A stretch of DNA of 64,000 nt from contig NZ_HG003686.1 of assembly GCF_000312365.2 (NCBI RefSeq), positions 403,443-467,442 of the forward strand, in the 5' to 3' direction. Below, one piece after another: positions 52,677-62,362 of the stretch (position 1 is the first letter of the stretch; each line of letters opens with the position of its first letter). The position numbers were made by a program, and so were the translations under genes. Source of the DNA: Anaerococcus provencensis (GTDB lineage Bacteria > Bacillota > Clostridia > Tissierellales > Peptoniphilaceae). The notes beneath the pieces are model-generated. The model was not told the DNA's origin. It was given only the letters and a program-made list of their open reading frames with translations, and made no database searches.

Positions 52677-55600
52677 ATTGTAAATTTTCTTATCTTTGAT
52701 GAGTCTTCAGCCTGCAATAATATTATCCATTTTTTCTTTCGTCTGATTGTAGTTATAGCTGCGTTTTCTTTTGGATTTATGGAAACTACTTCGATTTTGC
52801 CATCACAGATGTATTCGTTAGCTTTAAGTTCATCATCTGAAAGCTTGTAATCATTTACTTCCAAGGACTCAAATTCAGTAGAATTATATATTCGTGCAAG
52901 TTTTTTAACCTTGTAAAGACATAGATTTTCTAGCTTACAAGCCTTATCTTCAAAGACAATTGTTATATAAGTTGCCTTAACAGGGTCAAATTCATAAGTG
53001 TACTCGCCCTTGTTTTTAGTCATTTGGTAATTAACTAGATTTCCCTTATCGTAAGCCTTCGATTCTGATACATAAATTTTTATATCAGGATTTTTCGCCT
53101 TGCTAATGGCTAGTTTACCAAAAACTTGCTGGGTGGCAAAGCCTAGGGTGATTTGCTTATCATCTACTTCTTTGATCAAGGCAAGATTAGCTATATCAGC
53201 ATTTATAATTTGTTTCTCGCCTTCAACTCTTATAAAGGCACTTACTTCTAGCCTTTCATCTCCAACATTCCCATAGCCTTTGACTAAGATTTGCCCTTCT
53301 TCTTTAAGGTCGTCACTATCTATGTCATCCCAAGCAATATCTATATAATTTCCGCTAAGCTTGCCCTTTTTATCTACTAATTCCAACTTTTGTGGAAGCC
53401 TTGGATATATATTTGGCAAGGTTGTTGTGGAATAATTTAAAATGCTTAAGCCCTTTTCTCCTATGAAAGCTGGAGTTTTTGGCTCTTGATATATTTCTTC
53501 TCTGATATTAAAAGTGTTTGGATTTTCTTTAAGGTCAATTTTAAGGATTGCTTCTTCAAGACCAGGGCTTGTAATTTTTACTTCTATTGGGTAAAGTCCA
53601 GACTTTCCACCAATAATTGCAAGAAGCTTGCCAGCATAGGCTTTTTTCTGACATACTTTAAAAGAATCCATATCTTCTTGGAAGCCGTTGTCAAGGCCTA
53701 GGAGGACTCCATTTTCTGATAATTCAACATTAATCAAATTATCAGCATTTGTAATGAGATTATCATTTTCATCAACTATGTCTATTGTGACATAAGCTAG
53801 GCCATAAGAGTCTTTACATATGGTATCTTTATTTGCCCTCGCCATAATTTTGGCAGGCTTACCACTTGTGCTTATAGTGCTTCTACCAATAGTTTGGGTT
53901 ATTACTCGGCCTTTTTCATCATAGGCTATAGCTTGGATGCTTCCTTCTTCAAAAGGGATTTCCCATTGGGAGTATAGGGAAAATCCACGTTTTCTAGCAT
54001 TATTGACTTTATATTTATGGCCAGCCTTTGTAATTTGACTTACAAAATATTCTTTGCCATAAGATTTGATTTTGCCATTTTGATCCTTATGGACTAGTTC
54101 AACTGAACTAGCATTTGTATAGCAGATGACCTTAACTTTGCCATCATTTACTATGACTTCATCTTCATTCCAACTTGGCAAGAGATGGCAGGTGATATCC
54201 TTATCATTCCACAAACTCCTATAAAGATAGTAGGCATCTTTTGGAAATCCTGCTAGGTCTAGGATGCCAAAATATGAAGATCTAGGGCTTGGCCAATTAT
54301 CAACTGGGCCTCTGTCTACACCGTTAAAGGGCGTGGGTTCTCCAAGATAGTCAAAACCTGTCCACACAGCTTCTCCAGCTACATAGTCTCTGGTGATGAT
54401 ATCGTACCAAGCATCAGATGCATGGCTACCCCAGGCAACTTTTGATGTGTCATATGAAGATAGCTTCCTATCCTTAGGTAGATAATCTAATTCAAACCTG
54501 TCATAGACAGACCTGGAATTGATATTTGAAGCTGTTTCACTTGCCCAAAGTACCCAATCTGGGTGATCTTTGTGGATTTTATCATAGCGTCCGCCTTCTG
54601 TATAATTAAGGCCAACCATGCCAGAAGCTTTATTAACCTTATCATCGACTTCGATTAGTTCGTCGACATAGTCATATCTTATAATATTATCCCCGATAGT
54701 GAGCCATCTATTGGCATTGACCTCTCTGGCCCATTTTATGAGCTTATCGCAAACATCTGGATACCTGGATAAGCTTGACCAATCAGTTCCCTCCATTATT
54801 TCGTTGCCTATGGATATCATAAAGATAGCTGGGGAATTGTAGTCTCTTTTGAGGACTTCTTTTAGGGAAAATTCTGCGAAAGTCATAGAAGGATTAGATC
54901 CTAAAAGTTTGCTTTGGCCGACTTCTTTTTCAAAATAGGCTGAAAAATCATTGTAATTGTTATTTTTGTCCAAAAGCCAACCGTCAAATATCTCGCTTAC
55001 CACAAGCATGCCCTTTTTGTTGCAAACATCAATCAGAGTCCTGCTTGCTGGATTGTGAGAAAGTCTGATGGTGTTGGCGCCCATATCCTTTAAGATATCG
55101 ACCTTGTACTCTAGGGCTGACCTATAATCACAAGCCCCAAGGGCACCGTTGTCGTGGTGGAGGCAAACACCCTTAATTTTTATATTTTTGCCATTTAAGG
55201 ATATGCCTGTTTGTGGATTTTTTTCTAAAACCCTAAAGCCAATATCAGTCACATATTCATCAATAGATTCATCCTCTAGTAAAATTTCTGATCTAAGTTG
55301 GTATAAATTTGGCTTATCCAAATCCCACAAAGAAATATTTTCTACTTGGAAATTTAAATCTATATCTTCTTTAGAATTAGCATCTATGGTGATTTCTTCG
55401 TTTGTAATATCTTTAATTAACTTATTTTTAAAGTATAAGGAATGTTTAAGTTTAAATGTTTTTGGATCTTTGTAATTGTTGCAAACTTCAGATTTTACAT
55501 TTATTTTGCCAAGTTTGTCCGCTATTTCATAGTCAATCTTTGGTCCATAAATACCTAAGTTTAGCCTGTTTTTTACCAAAATATCGACAGACCTGTAGAT

Positions 55601-56065
55601 GCCAGAGCCAGAATACCAGCGGGAAGATGGGACTTGGTGGTCACATCTTATGGCTAGGAGATTTTCTTCATCCTTTTTCAAATATGGGCTAAGATCATAG
55701 GCAAAGGGATTGTAGCCGTAGGGATTAAAGCCCAATTTTTCCCCATTTATATAAGTTGTGGAGTTTTGATAAACACCGTCAAAGTAGATAAAAACTTGCT
55801 TTTCTTCAAGATTGATATCATCTATGACGAAACTTTTCCTATAATTGCCAACTCCTCCGGGCTTATAGGCAGATTCTGCCTCAAAATATGGGCTAAAGTC
55901 TTGGTCTATAGAGTAATCGTGGGGAAGGTTGATATTTGTAAAATCACTATCATCAAAGTTTGGCAAATTCGCACCAGGTTGGTCACCTAGGTAAAACTTC
56001 CAATTTTTATTAAAATCTTGTTTGCTATCTGAATTTATAAAATTAATATATCTTTTTTCACTCAT
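52664..56065 (-). CDS. GH2 beta-galactosidase, large multidomain form
   Basis: 1133 aa from ATG 56065, one base after the pncB stop (an upstream TTG start inside pncB is less likely). Order: sugar-binding jelly roll (NWKFYLGDQPGANLP, PHDYSID), an Ig-like domain, and a TIM barrel with the acid/base Glu in MISIGNEIMEG near 420 and the nucleophile Glu in LWASETASN near 510. A DUF4982-type domain (VNDGKVKVICYTNASSVEL) and a long C-terminal beta-rich region with Ig-like repeats follow. No signal peptide, although such C-terminal domains are often seen in secreted enzymes. It should remove terminal beta-galactose from imported glycans. Confidence 0.88.
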   Translation of the reverse strand: MSEKRYINFINSDSKQDFNKNWKFYLGDQPGANLPNFDDSDFTNINLPHDYSIDQDFSPYFEAESAYKPGGVGNYRKSFVIDDINLEEKQVFIYFDGVYQNSTTYINGEKLGFNPYGYNPFAYDLSPYLKKDEENLLAIRCDHQVPSSRWYSGSGIYRSVDILVKNRLNLGIYGPKIDYEIADKLGKINVKSEVCNNYKDPKTFKLKHSLYFKNKLIKDITNEEITIDANSKEDIDLNFQVENISLWDLDKPNLYQLRSEILLEDESIDEYVTDIGFRVLEKNPQTGISLNGKNIKIKGVCLHHDNGALGACDYRSALEYKVDILKDMGANTIRLSHNPASRTLIDVCNKKGMLVVSEIFDGWLLDKNNNYNDFSAYFEKEVGQSKLLGSNPSMTFAEFSLKEVLKRDYNSPAIFMISIGNEIMEGTDWSSLSRYPDVCDKLIKWAREVNANRWLTIGDNIIRYDYVDELIEVDDKVNKASGMVGLNYTEGGRYDKIHKDHPDWVLWASETASNINSRSVYDRFELDYLPKDRKLSSYDTSKVAWGSHASDAWYDIITRDYVAGEAVWTGFDYLGEPTPFNGVDRGPVDNWPSPRSSYFGILDLAGFPKDAYYLYRSLWNDKDITCHLLPSWNEDEVIVNDGKVKVICYTNASSVELVHKDQNGKIKSYGKEYFVSQITKAGHKYKVNNARKRGFSLYSQWEIPFEEGSIQAIAYDEKGRVITQTIGRSTISTSGKPAKIMARANKDTICKDSYGLAYVTIDIVDENDNLITNADNLINVELSENGVLLGLDNGFQEDMDSFKVCQKKAYAGKLLAIIGGKSGLYPIEVKITSPGLEEAILKIDLKENPNTFNIREEIYQEPKTPAFIGEKGLSILNYSTTTLPNIYPRLPQKLELVDKKGKLSGNYIDIAWDDIDSDDLKEEGQILVKGYGNVGDERLEVSAFIRVEGEKQIINADIANLALIKEVDDKQITLGFATQQVFGKLAISKAKNPDIKIYVSESKAYDKGNLVNYQMTKNKGEYTYEFDPVKATYITIVFEDKACKLENLCLYKVKKLARIYNSTEFESLEVNDYKLSDDELKANEYICDGKIEVVSINPKENAAITTIRRKKKWIILLQAEDSSKIRKFTIKRD

Positions 56066-56066
56066 C

Positions 56067-57512
56067 TTATAGGCCTTTTTTTGCCTCAAGTATTAGATTT
56101 TGTTTTAGATTCCACAAGTCATGGGAAAGGTCGACATAGTAGTTGTGAGGTTGGTCAAATCTTTTAACCTCATCCCACAAGCTATCAATTTCGCTTTTAC
56201 AATAGCTTTGAATTTCATCTAGTGAAGGTTGGTCATAGATTAGCTTTCCATCTTCAAAAATCTTTTCTTGCATCAAGCGAGCCTGGTAATTTTCCATTTT
56301 TTTCATCTTCCATGTAAAGAGTGGATCAAAGATTACAAGAGGCTCATTGTCGTTTACTTCTTCTTCTCTAAGGGTGATGTAGTCGGCTTCTGCCTTCCTA
56401 TTTTTCTTGCTATAGAGTCTATAAACTTTTTTGAAGCCTGGTGTTGTGATTTTTTCGACATTTTCTGAAACCTTTATTTTTGACACTAGCTCATCATCTT
56501 TATAAATTCCAACAAGCTTATAAACGCCACCAAATACAGGATCAGACTTACTTGTGATTAGTCTTTCACCTATACCAAAGGAATCAATCCTAGCCTCTTG
56601 GGCTGTTAGGGAATTAATTTTAAACTCATCTAGGGAGTTGCTTGCTACAATTTTTGTGTCTGTAAATCCGTTTTCATCAAGGATTTTCCTCACTTCTTTT
56701 GAAAGGTAGGCAAGGTCTCCTGAGTCAATTCTCACTCCTCCGCTAAGGCCCTTTGGCTCCAAAACTTCCTTGAATACTCTCATGGCATTTGGAAGTCCGC
56801 TGTTTATGGTATCATAGGTATCTATTAGCAGGATGCAATTGTCTGGATAAGCTTCGGCATAGGTTTTGAAAGCCTCGTATTCATTGTCAAAGGCTTGGAT
56901 CCAGGAGTGAGCCATAGTGCCTGATGGTTTGAAGCCATATTTTTGGGCTGATAAAGTATTGGATGATACTGGAACGCCAGCAATGTATGCAGCTCTTGCC
57001 CCAGTTATGGAAGCGTCGGCTCCTTGGGCACGTCTTGCTCCAAATTCCATAACAAGTCTATCCCCTGCAGCACGAACTATTCTGCTAGACTTAGTTGCAA
57101 CTAGGGAGTTGAAGTTCATGGATAATAATAGGTAAGTCTCAAGGATTGAACATTCAATTATAGGTGCCTTTACTGTAATTATTGGCTCATTTGGAAACAT
57201 AACTGACCCTTCTGGAAAGGCCCACACATCTCCTGTAAATTTGAAATCAGCAAGATAGTCAAGGAAATCATCAGTAAAATTGCCATAAGACCTTAGGTAT
57301 TCTATGTCTTCTTTTGAAAAGTGTAGATTTTCTATAAAATCTATGATGTCATTTAATCCTGCAAAGATAGAATATCCTCCCTCATCTGGATTTGACCTAT
57401 AAAAAGCATCGAATACTGCAATAGTATCCTTCATTCCGTTATTAAAATATCCGTTGGCCATAGTAAATTCATAAAAATCACTAAGCATGGATAAGTTTCT
57501 TTTGTCTGTCAT
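56067..57512 (-). CDS. pncB: Nicotinate phosphoribosyltransferase
   Basis: 481 aa. N-terminal LSDFYEFTMANGYFNNG, SSRIVRAAGDRLVMEFGARRAQGADASI near residue 145, GTMAHSWIQAFDNEYEAF with the catalytic His, and GGVRIDSGDLAYLSKEV near residue 255 identify the NAD salvage enzyme that joins nicotinate and PRPP. It reads into the GH2 gene with a one-base gap, so both share a transcript even though no metabolic link is obvious. Confidence 0.93.
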   Translation of the reverse strand: MTDKRNLSMLSDFYEFTMANGYFNNGMKDTIAVFDAFYRSNPDEGGYSIFAGLNDIIDFIENLHFSKEDIEYLRSYGNFTDDFLDYLADFKFTGDVWAFPEGSVMFPNEPIITVKAPIIECSILETYLLLSMNFNSLVATKSSRIVRAAGDRLVMEFGARRAQGADASITGARAAYIAGVPVSSNTLSAQKYGFKPSGTMAHSWIQAFDNEYEAFKTYAEAYPDNCILLIDTYDTINSGLPNAMRVFKEVLEPKGLSGGVRIDSGDLAYLSKEVRKILDENGFTDTKIVASNSLDEFKINSLTAQEARIDSFGIGERLITSKSDPVFGGVYKLVGIYKDDELVSKIKVSENVEKITTPGFKKVYRLYSKKNRKAEADYITLREEEVNDNEPLVIFDPLFTWKMKKMENYQARLMQEKIFEDGKLIYDQPSLDEIQSYCKSEIDSLWDEVKRFDQPHNYYVDLSHDLWNLKQNLILEAKKGL

Positions 57513-57670
57513 AATACCCTCTTTTCTTTAAGTTATTAATATTTTACCCCATTGCATATACAATGAATATTATTTATCAAACAAAGGGTATTCTTAGCTA
57601 CTATTTCATTAAATGAGAAATTTATAATACAATAGGGTAAATTAGCAAATAGGAAAACAAAGGAGATTTT

Positions 57671-58321
57671 ATGTATATATTTGATATAGATGGAACGTTA
57701 CTAAATACAATTGATGCTATAGATTATCACTTGAATACAACTTTCAAAAAATATGGCCTAGATCCTGTGCCAAAAGATAAGGTTAGAGAATTTGTGGGAA
57801 ATGGACCTAAAGTCCTAGTTGATTCTGCCTTGGACTATGTTGATTTTTCTGGAGATGATATTTTAAAAGAAGAAATTTATGATGCCTATAATCTAGCCTA
57901 CGACAACAACCCATCATACCTTACCAAGCCCTTTGATGGTATAAGAGAAGCTCTTGATGAAATCAAAAGTCGTGGAGAGATAGTGGCTGCCTTTTCCAAC
58001 AAACCTGATTCCACATCAAATAAGGTCCTTAAAGACGTATTTGGCAATGATTACTTCGATTATATACTAGGTTATAGGGAGGATTATAAGAGAAAGCCAT
58101 CGCCAGAAGGAATTATGATAATTGCAGAAAGATTTGGGGTGAATTTTTCTGATATCCTATACTTTGGAGACAGCGAAGTAGATATGAAGTGCGGGAAAAA
58201 TGCCAGTATTTTCACTGTAGGATGCTCCTGGGGCTTTAGAGCTAGGAAAGTTTTAGAAGATCAAAATCCAGATGTAATTATAGATAAACCAAGTGAAATC
58301 ACAACTATCAGAAATGTATAA
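57671..58321 (+). CDS. HAD-family phosphatase, phosphoglycolate-phosphatase type
   Basis: 216 aa. HAD motif I FDIDGTLLNT (nucleophile Asp), a helical cap, motif II FSNKP, motif III lysine in KRKPSPEG and motif IV YFGDSEVDMKCGKNA. It is a cytosolic small-molecule phosphatase; the Gph group acts on phosphoglycolate or sugar phosphates. Divergent from pncB; ribosome site AAAGGAGATTTT. Confidence 0.85.
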   Translation: MYIFDIDGTLLNTIDAIDYHLNTTFKKYGLDPVPKDKVREFVGNGPKVLVDSALDYVDFSGDDILKEEIYDAYNLAYDNNPSYLTKPFDGIREALDEIKSRGEIVAAFSNKPDSTSNKVLKDVFGNDYFDYILGYREDYKRKPSPEGIMIIAERFGVNFSDILYFGDSEVDMKCGKNASIFTVGCSWGFRARKVLEDQNPDVIIDKPSEITTIRNV

Positions 58322-58421
58322 TCCATAATTAATATAAATATAATGGCTATCAATGACCTTGGCAATAAGTATAAAACTTTGATACACTAGTTAGTGAAAT
58401 GATAAGTTATTGGAGGGATTG

Positions 58422-59123
58422 ATGCAATTATTAATAGACAATTTATCTAAAAGTTTTGACGAAAAACTAGTTTTAGATAAACTAAGTATAACTTTAGACC
58501 AGGGGATAATCTACGGTCTCTTAGGTAGAAATGGAGCAGGAAAGACCACTCTATTTTCCCTAATAGCCAAGGAACTAGAAAAAAATTCTGGAGATATTTA
58601 TCTCATTGATAAATCTAGCAAAAGCCCTCTTGACATAAAAGATGTATTTTTCATGCTGGCTGAGCCAGAACTCCCACGCTTTCTTACAGGTAGAGAATTT
58701 ATAAATTTTTTCATAGACGTAAGTAAGGAAAGAATAAAAGGAAACTTAAATCCAGATATTTACTTTGATCAAGTTAAATTTGATGAAGATGACAAGGATA
58801 GGCTTATCCAGGGATATTCGACAGGTATGAGAAATAAGCTTCAAATGATGATGTTTCTTATCACAAAGCCAAAGGTGATTTTGATGGACGAGCCACTCAA
58901 TTCCCTTGATGTAGTGGTTCAAAAAGAGATGAAGGATTTGATAAAATCAATCAAAAATGACCACATAATAATTTTCTCAACCCACATTCTAGATCTCGCC
59001 AAAAACATGGCAGATGAGATCCTCCTTCTCCACAAGGGGAAAATAAGCGAGGTTGACAGGGAAATCAAAAACAATCCTGATTTTGAAGAGGAAGTAATAA
59101 ACTTGCTGCAAAGAGAGGATTAG
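58422..59123 (+). CDS. ABC transporter ATPase, exporter type
   Basis: 233 aa from ATG 58422 (TGGAGGGATTG upstream). Walker A GRNGAGKTT, signature GYSTGMRNKLQMM, Walker B VILMDEPLNSLD, switch IIFSTHIL. It lacks the TOBE domain of importers and resembles single-domain ATPases of ABC-2-type exporters. Three bases separate it from a large membrane protein gene that should be its partner. Cargo unknown. Confidence 0.88.
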   Translation: MQLLIDNLSKSFDEKLVLDKLSITLDQGIIYGLLGRNGAGKTTLFSLIAKELEKNSGDIYLIDKSSKSPLDIKDVFFMLAEPELPRFLTGREFINFFIDVSKERIKGNLNPDIYFDQVKFDEDDKDRLIQGYSTGMRNKLQMMMFLITKPKVILMDEPLNSLDVVVQKEMKDLIKSIKNDHIIIFSTHILDLAKNMADEILLLHKGKISEVDREIKNNPDFEEEVINLLQRED

Positions 59124-59126
59124 CCG

Positions 59127-60719
59127 ATGGAATATTACAAAAAATATAGGATTATTCAAAATATTTCCCATGCAGAATCCATCAACCGCCTAATACACTT
59201 CTTCCATAGGCTTCCTATAATTGGAAAACATACGGGGGATAAGTATAGGCTATTTGGATTTAAAAAATTTGTATACACACTAGGCCCTATATTTTCTTTG
59301 TTGGGTCAAATTATCAAATGCTTGCTATCCTTTGTCATATCAATTGTCATAAGTGGATCTATAATTTGGGCTTTACATAAGCTTGGTATATATAAAGTTC
59401 AGGAATTTGAAGACATGATGGATTATGGAGCAGTAAATCTGGCTTTTTTGAGCTTTTATCTAACACCAGCTCTCGTGTCCAATTTTATTGAAGGCGGCAA
59501 GTTTAAAATCCACCAACTAAATAAGCAATACAGGATGGAGGCCAAAGAGTCTGGACTAATACTTGGAGTCTTTGATCCTTTGAGGATTTCTTTGGGGAGA
59601 ACTATAATATTTTGGATACTCTTGGACTTTAAAAAGGCTTTTCTAATAAGCTTAAGTCTAGCATTTATAAGAATAAGTTCCAATACTTACAGTGTTTATA
59701 AGTTTTCTAAAAAAGAAAAAAGGCTCTCTGAGAGATTTGCCTTCATTATAATCTTGGAAGTCATACTTTTTGCCTTATTGATGCAAGTGGAAGATATTTC
59801 TATTATCATTCTTGTAGCTATATTTGCAATTAGCTTCATTGCCTTTATTTTATCTAGCAGATATTTGTTTAGCTTTGATGGTTACGATAGGCTTTTGGAA
59901 GTGGCAAAAAGAGATAGCGCAAATATTGATTTAGATTATGATAAGATTGCCAATGATAGCCTTGCCCTCAAAGATTCTGATATAGAAAAGGATCAAGTAG
60001 CTAAGGGAAGGGGCTATGAACTATTAAATAATCTTTTTTTTCAAAGGCATAGTAGGCTTCTTGTAAAGCCAGTATTTAAAAAGGCATTAATAATATTTGC
60101 CATTATTATAGCTTTGCTCGTTGGTGTAAAATTTATTTTTACACGCTTTGCAAATCTTATAGAAGGAATCTTTTTATTATCCTTACCTATCATTGCTATG
60201 ATTATTTTTAATGATACTGAAAGTGCTAGGGCTTTTTTCCTAAACTGTGACAGGTCTTTGATTCAATATGGATTTTATAGGGACTCCAAAGCAATATTTG
60301 AAATGTATAAGTTAAGATATAAGACCTTGTTAAAGATACATCTTGCAGGACTTTTTTCAGGACTTGTAAGCCTTATTACTTATTACTTTTTATACCAAAA
60401 CATTGACGTAAAAACAGGGCTTCTAGCTGGAAGTTATGTAGTATTTGCCTACTTGTTTTTCCCAGCCTTTAACCTATTTAATTATTATGTTTTCCAACCC
60501 TTTAACCACGATGCATCTGCCAAGGGAGGCTTATATAAGTTTGTAAATTCCCTCATAGGCTATGTCAATATTTTGATTATACCTTCAATTATTGGTAAAT
60601 TTGATGGAGATATGAATGTGGCTTTTATAGGTCTAATAGTTATTATGGGTATTTTGACTGTAACATTTCCATTTATAGTGAATAAATATGGCCAAGAAAC
60701 CTTTAAAATAAGAAAATAA
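59127..60719 (+). CDS. Membrane partner of the ABC ATPase
   Basis: 530 aa, ten or more hydrophobic helices in two halves joined by a polar region (YDRLLEVAKRDSANIDLDYDKIANDSLALKDSDIEKDQ). The N-terminus is basic and aromatic (EYYKKYRIIQNISHAESINRLIHFFHRLP). Size and layout resemble two-half ABC permease subunits of small exporter pairs. No closer family recognised. It ends at a hairpin. Confidence 0.75.
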   Translation: MEYYKKYRIIQNISHAESINRLIHFFHRLPIIGKHTGDKYRLFGFKKFVYTLGPIFSLLGQIIKCLLSFVISIVISGSIIWALHKLGIYKVQEFEDMMDYGAVNLAFLSFYLTPALVSNFIEGGKFKIHQLNKQYRMEAKESGLILGVFDPLRISLGRTIIFWILLDFKKAFLISLSLAFIRISSNTYSVYKFSKKEKRLSERFAFIIILEVILFALLMQVEDISIIILVAIFAISFIAFILSSRYLFSFDGYDRLLEVAKRDSANIDLDYDKIANDSLALKDSDIEKDQVAKGRGYELLNNLFFQRHSRLLVKPVFKKALIIFAIIIALLVGVKFIFTRFANLIEGIFLLSLPIIAMIIFNDTESARAFFLNCDRSLIQYGFYRDSKAIFEMYKLRYKTLLKIHLAGLFSGLVSLITYYFLYQNIDVKTGLLAGSYVVFAYLFFPAFNLFNYYVFQPFNHDASAKGGLYKFVNSLIGYVNILIIPSIIGKFDGDMNVAFIGLIVIMGILTVTFPFIVNKYGQETFKIRK

Positions 60720-60742
60720 AGCGACCTTTTGGCCGCTTTAGT
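60715..60742. terminator. Bidirectional terminator
   Basis: AAAGCGACC-TTTT-GGCCGCTTT between the convergent ABC permease and SdpI-like genes, with A-rich and T-containing flanks. Confidence 0.75.
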
Positions 60743-61088
60743 CATCTTTGAGATTGAATTTTTTTCTAAGTCTTATTTTTACTATAAAGTATAAGAGGAT
60801 AAAATAGATAATAGCAAACAATGTTATAATTCCTACTAGATATGACCTCTTAAGCTCTAAGTAAATTAGTAGGGGAAAAATAATAGCAAATAAAATAAGG
60901 CCAAGAACTATGGAAGTAAGGCCAGCAAACTTATTGCCGTATTCCCAAGTGTTTTTGTCATAGCAAACTTCCCAAATATGAAAGCCTACTTTCATTTCGG
61001 GATAGGGGGAATAGAAATTTCTTAAAAAAATTCCTATATATATTGTAAATACTAAAAGAATTATGTCTGATACTATTAAAGGACCCAT
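60738..61088 (-). CDS. Small SdpI-like membrane protein
   Basis: 116 aa, three predicted helices. The stretch KVGFHIWEVCYDKNTWEYGNKFAGLTSIVLGLILF follows the SdpI pattern, in which a W-x-x-(A/G)NK-x-(A/G)G segment precedes the second helix. SdpI is an immunity protein for the SdpC toxin in Bacillus; many relatives have unknown roles. Its genes stand beside an exporter pair here, but no toxin gene is evident. Confidence 0.55.
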   Translation of the reverse strand: MGPLIVSDIILLVFTIYIGIFLRNFYSPYPEMKVGFHIWEVCYDKNTWEYGNKFAGLTSIVLGLILFAIIFPLLIYLELKRSYLVGIITLFAIIYFILLYFIVKIRLRKKFNLKDD

Positions 61089-61198
61089 ATTTCACCTCAT
61101 TTCTCATAAATTATACTAATTTTTGTGGATAATGAAAGATGAGGATTTTTCCAAATTGTAAAAGAAATAATAGAACATATAGTAATATTGAGGATACT

Positions 61199-62362
61199 AT
61201 GAAAATACTTATAACAAGCGATTGGTACTATCCTGTAGTAAACGGGGTGGTAAGATCAGTATTAAATTTAAAAGAATATCTAGAAAGTAAGGGCCACGAG
61301 GTAAGGGTCCTAACCCTATCAAACACTCTTATGTCCTATAAGACTAATGATGTATATTATATAGGTTCTCTTTCTGCCAAGAAAATTTATCCTGAAGCTA
61401 GGATTACAAATATTTTGGCCAATACCTATCTTAGAAGTATAAAGAAATGGGAGCCAGATATTATCCACAGCCAGTGTGAATTTTCGACCTTTATGATGGC
61501 AAAGACCCTATCAAAGATGCTAAATATCCCCCTAATCCACACCTATCATACAGTCTATGAAGACTACACCCATTATTTTACAACCAACAAAAAAGCTGGT
61601 GTTAAGATTGTGGCTAAATTTTCAAAGGCTCTTTCTGATATGTGCGATTATTTTATAGCTCCAACTGCAAAAACAGCAGCAATATTGGAGTCTTATAATA
61701 TAGAGGAAGAAAAAATAGCGGTCATACCAACAGGTGTTCACATTCCAGACTTATATGACAAAGAAGGTTTGCGTGATGAACTAAAAATAGATAAGGATAA
61801 AAAAATCCTTTTATATCTAGGAAGGCTTGCCGAAGAAAAAAACATAGAAGAAATCATAGAATACTATGACAAACTCGATGATCCAAGTATAGAATTCCTA
61901 ATAGTTGGTGGCGGACCTCACCTTAATAAACTGATAGATTATAGCAAAAACTTTAAAAACAAGGCAAATTTCATAGGTATGGTAGATCCAAGCGAGGTTA
62001 ACAAATACTACCAGGCTGCTGATATCTTTACAACAGCATCTACATCAGAAACCCAAGGACTTACCTACTACGAGGCCCTATCAAATGCTACGGTTGCTAT
62101 TTGTAGGAGTGATGATTCCCTAAAGGGAGTTATAGAAAATGGCTTCAATGGATTTTGCTACGATGATTATGACCAATTTAAGGCTTATATCTACCAGGTT
62201 TTGGATGACGAAGATTTGAAAAATAAACTTAGAGCAAATGCCAGAGCCTATGCCCTGGATAATTTTTCTGTCCAAAGCTTTGGTAGCAAATGTGAAGCCT
62301 TATACGAAAAAGCAGTAAATGAGTACGATTATGAAAGTCCTTTTATATACAAGAGATTATGA
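61199..62362 (+). CDS. GT4 glycosyltransferase, diacylglycerol glucosyltransferase type
   Basis: 387 aa from ATG 61199 (TGAGGATACT upstream); the frame extends 20 codons further 5' without a ribosome site. N-terminal SDWYYPVVNGVVRSVLNLKEYLESKGHEV, the middle HTYHTVYEDYTHYF and AVIPTGVHIPD, and the donor-binding E-x7-E region SETQGLTYYEAL are typical of GT-B enzymes that glycosylate diacylglycerol, the first step to membrane glycolipids and lipoteichoic-acid anchors. It overlaps the next glycosyltransferase gene. Confidence 0.88.
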   Translation: MKILITSDWYYPVVNGVVRSVLNLKEYLESKGHEVRVLTLSNTLMSYKTNDVYYIGSLSAKKIYPEARITNILANTYLRSIKKWEPDIIHSQCEFSTFMMAKTLSKMLNIPLIHTYHTVYEDYTHYFTTNKKAGVKIVAKFSKALSDMCDYFIAPTAKTAAILESYNIEEEKIAVIPTGVHIPDLYDKEGLRDELKIDKDKKILLYLGRLAEEKNIEEIIEYYDKLDDPSIEFLIVGGGPHLNKLIDYSKNFKNKANFIGMVDPSEVNKYYQAADIFTTASTSETQGLTYYEALSNATVAICRSDDSLKGVIENGFNGFCYDDYDQFKAYIYQVLDDEDLKNKLRANARAYALDNFSVQSFGSKCEALYEKAVNEYDYESPFIYKRL

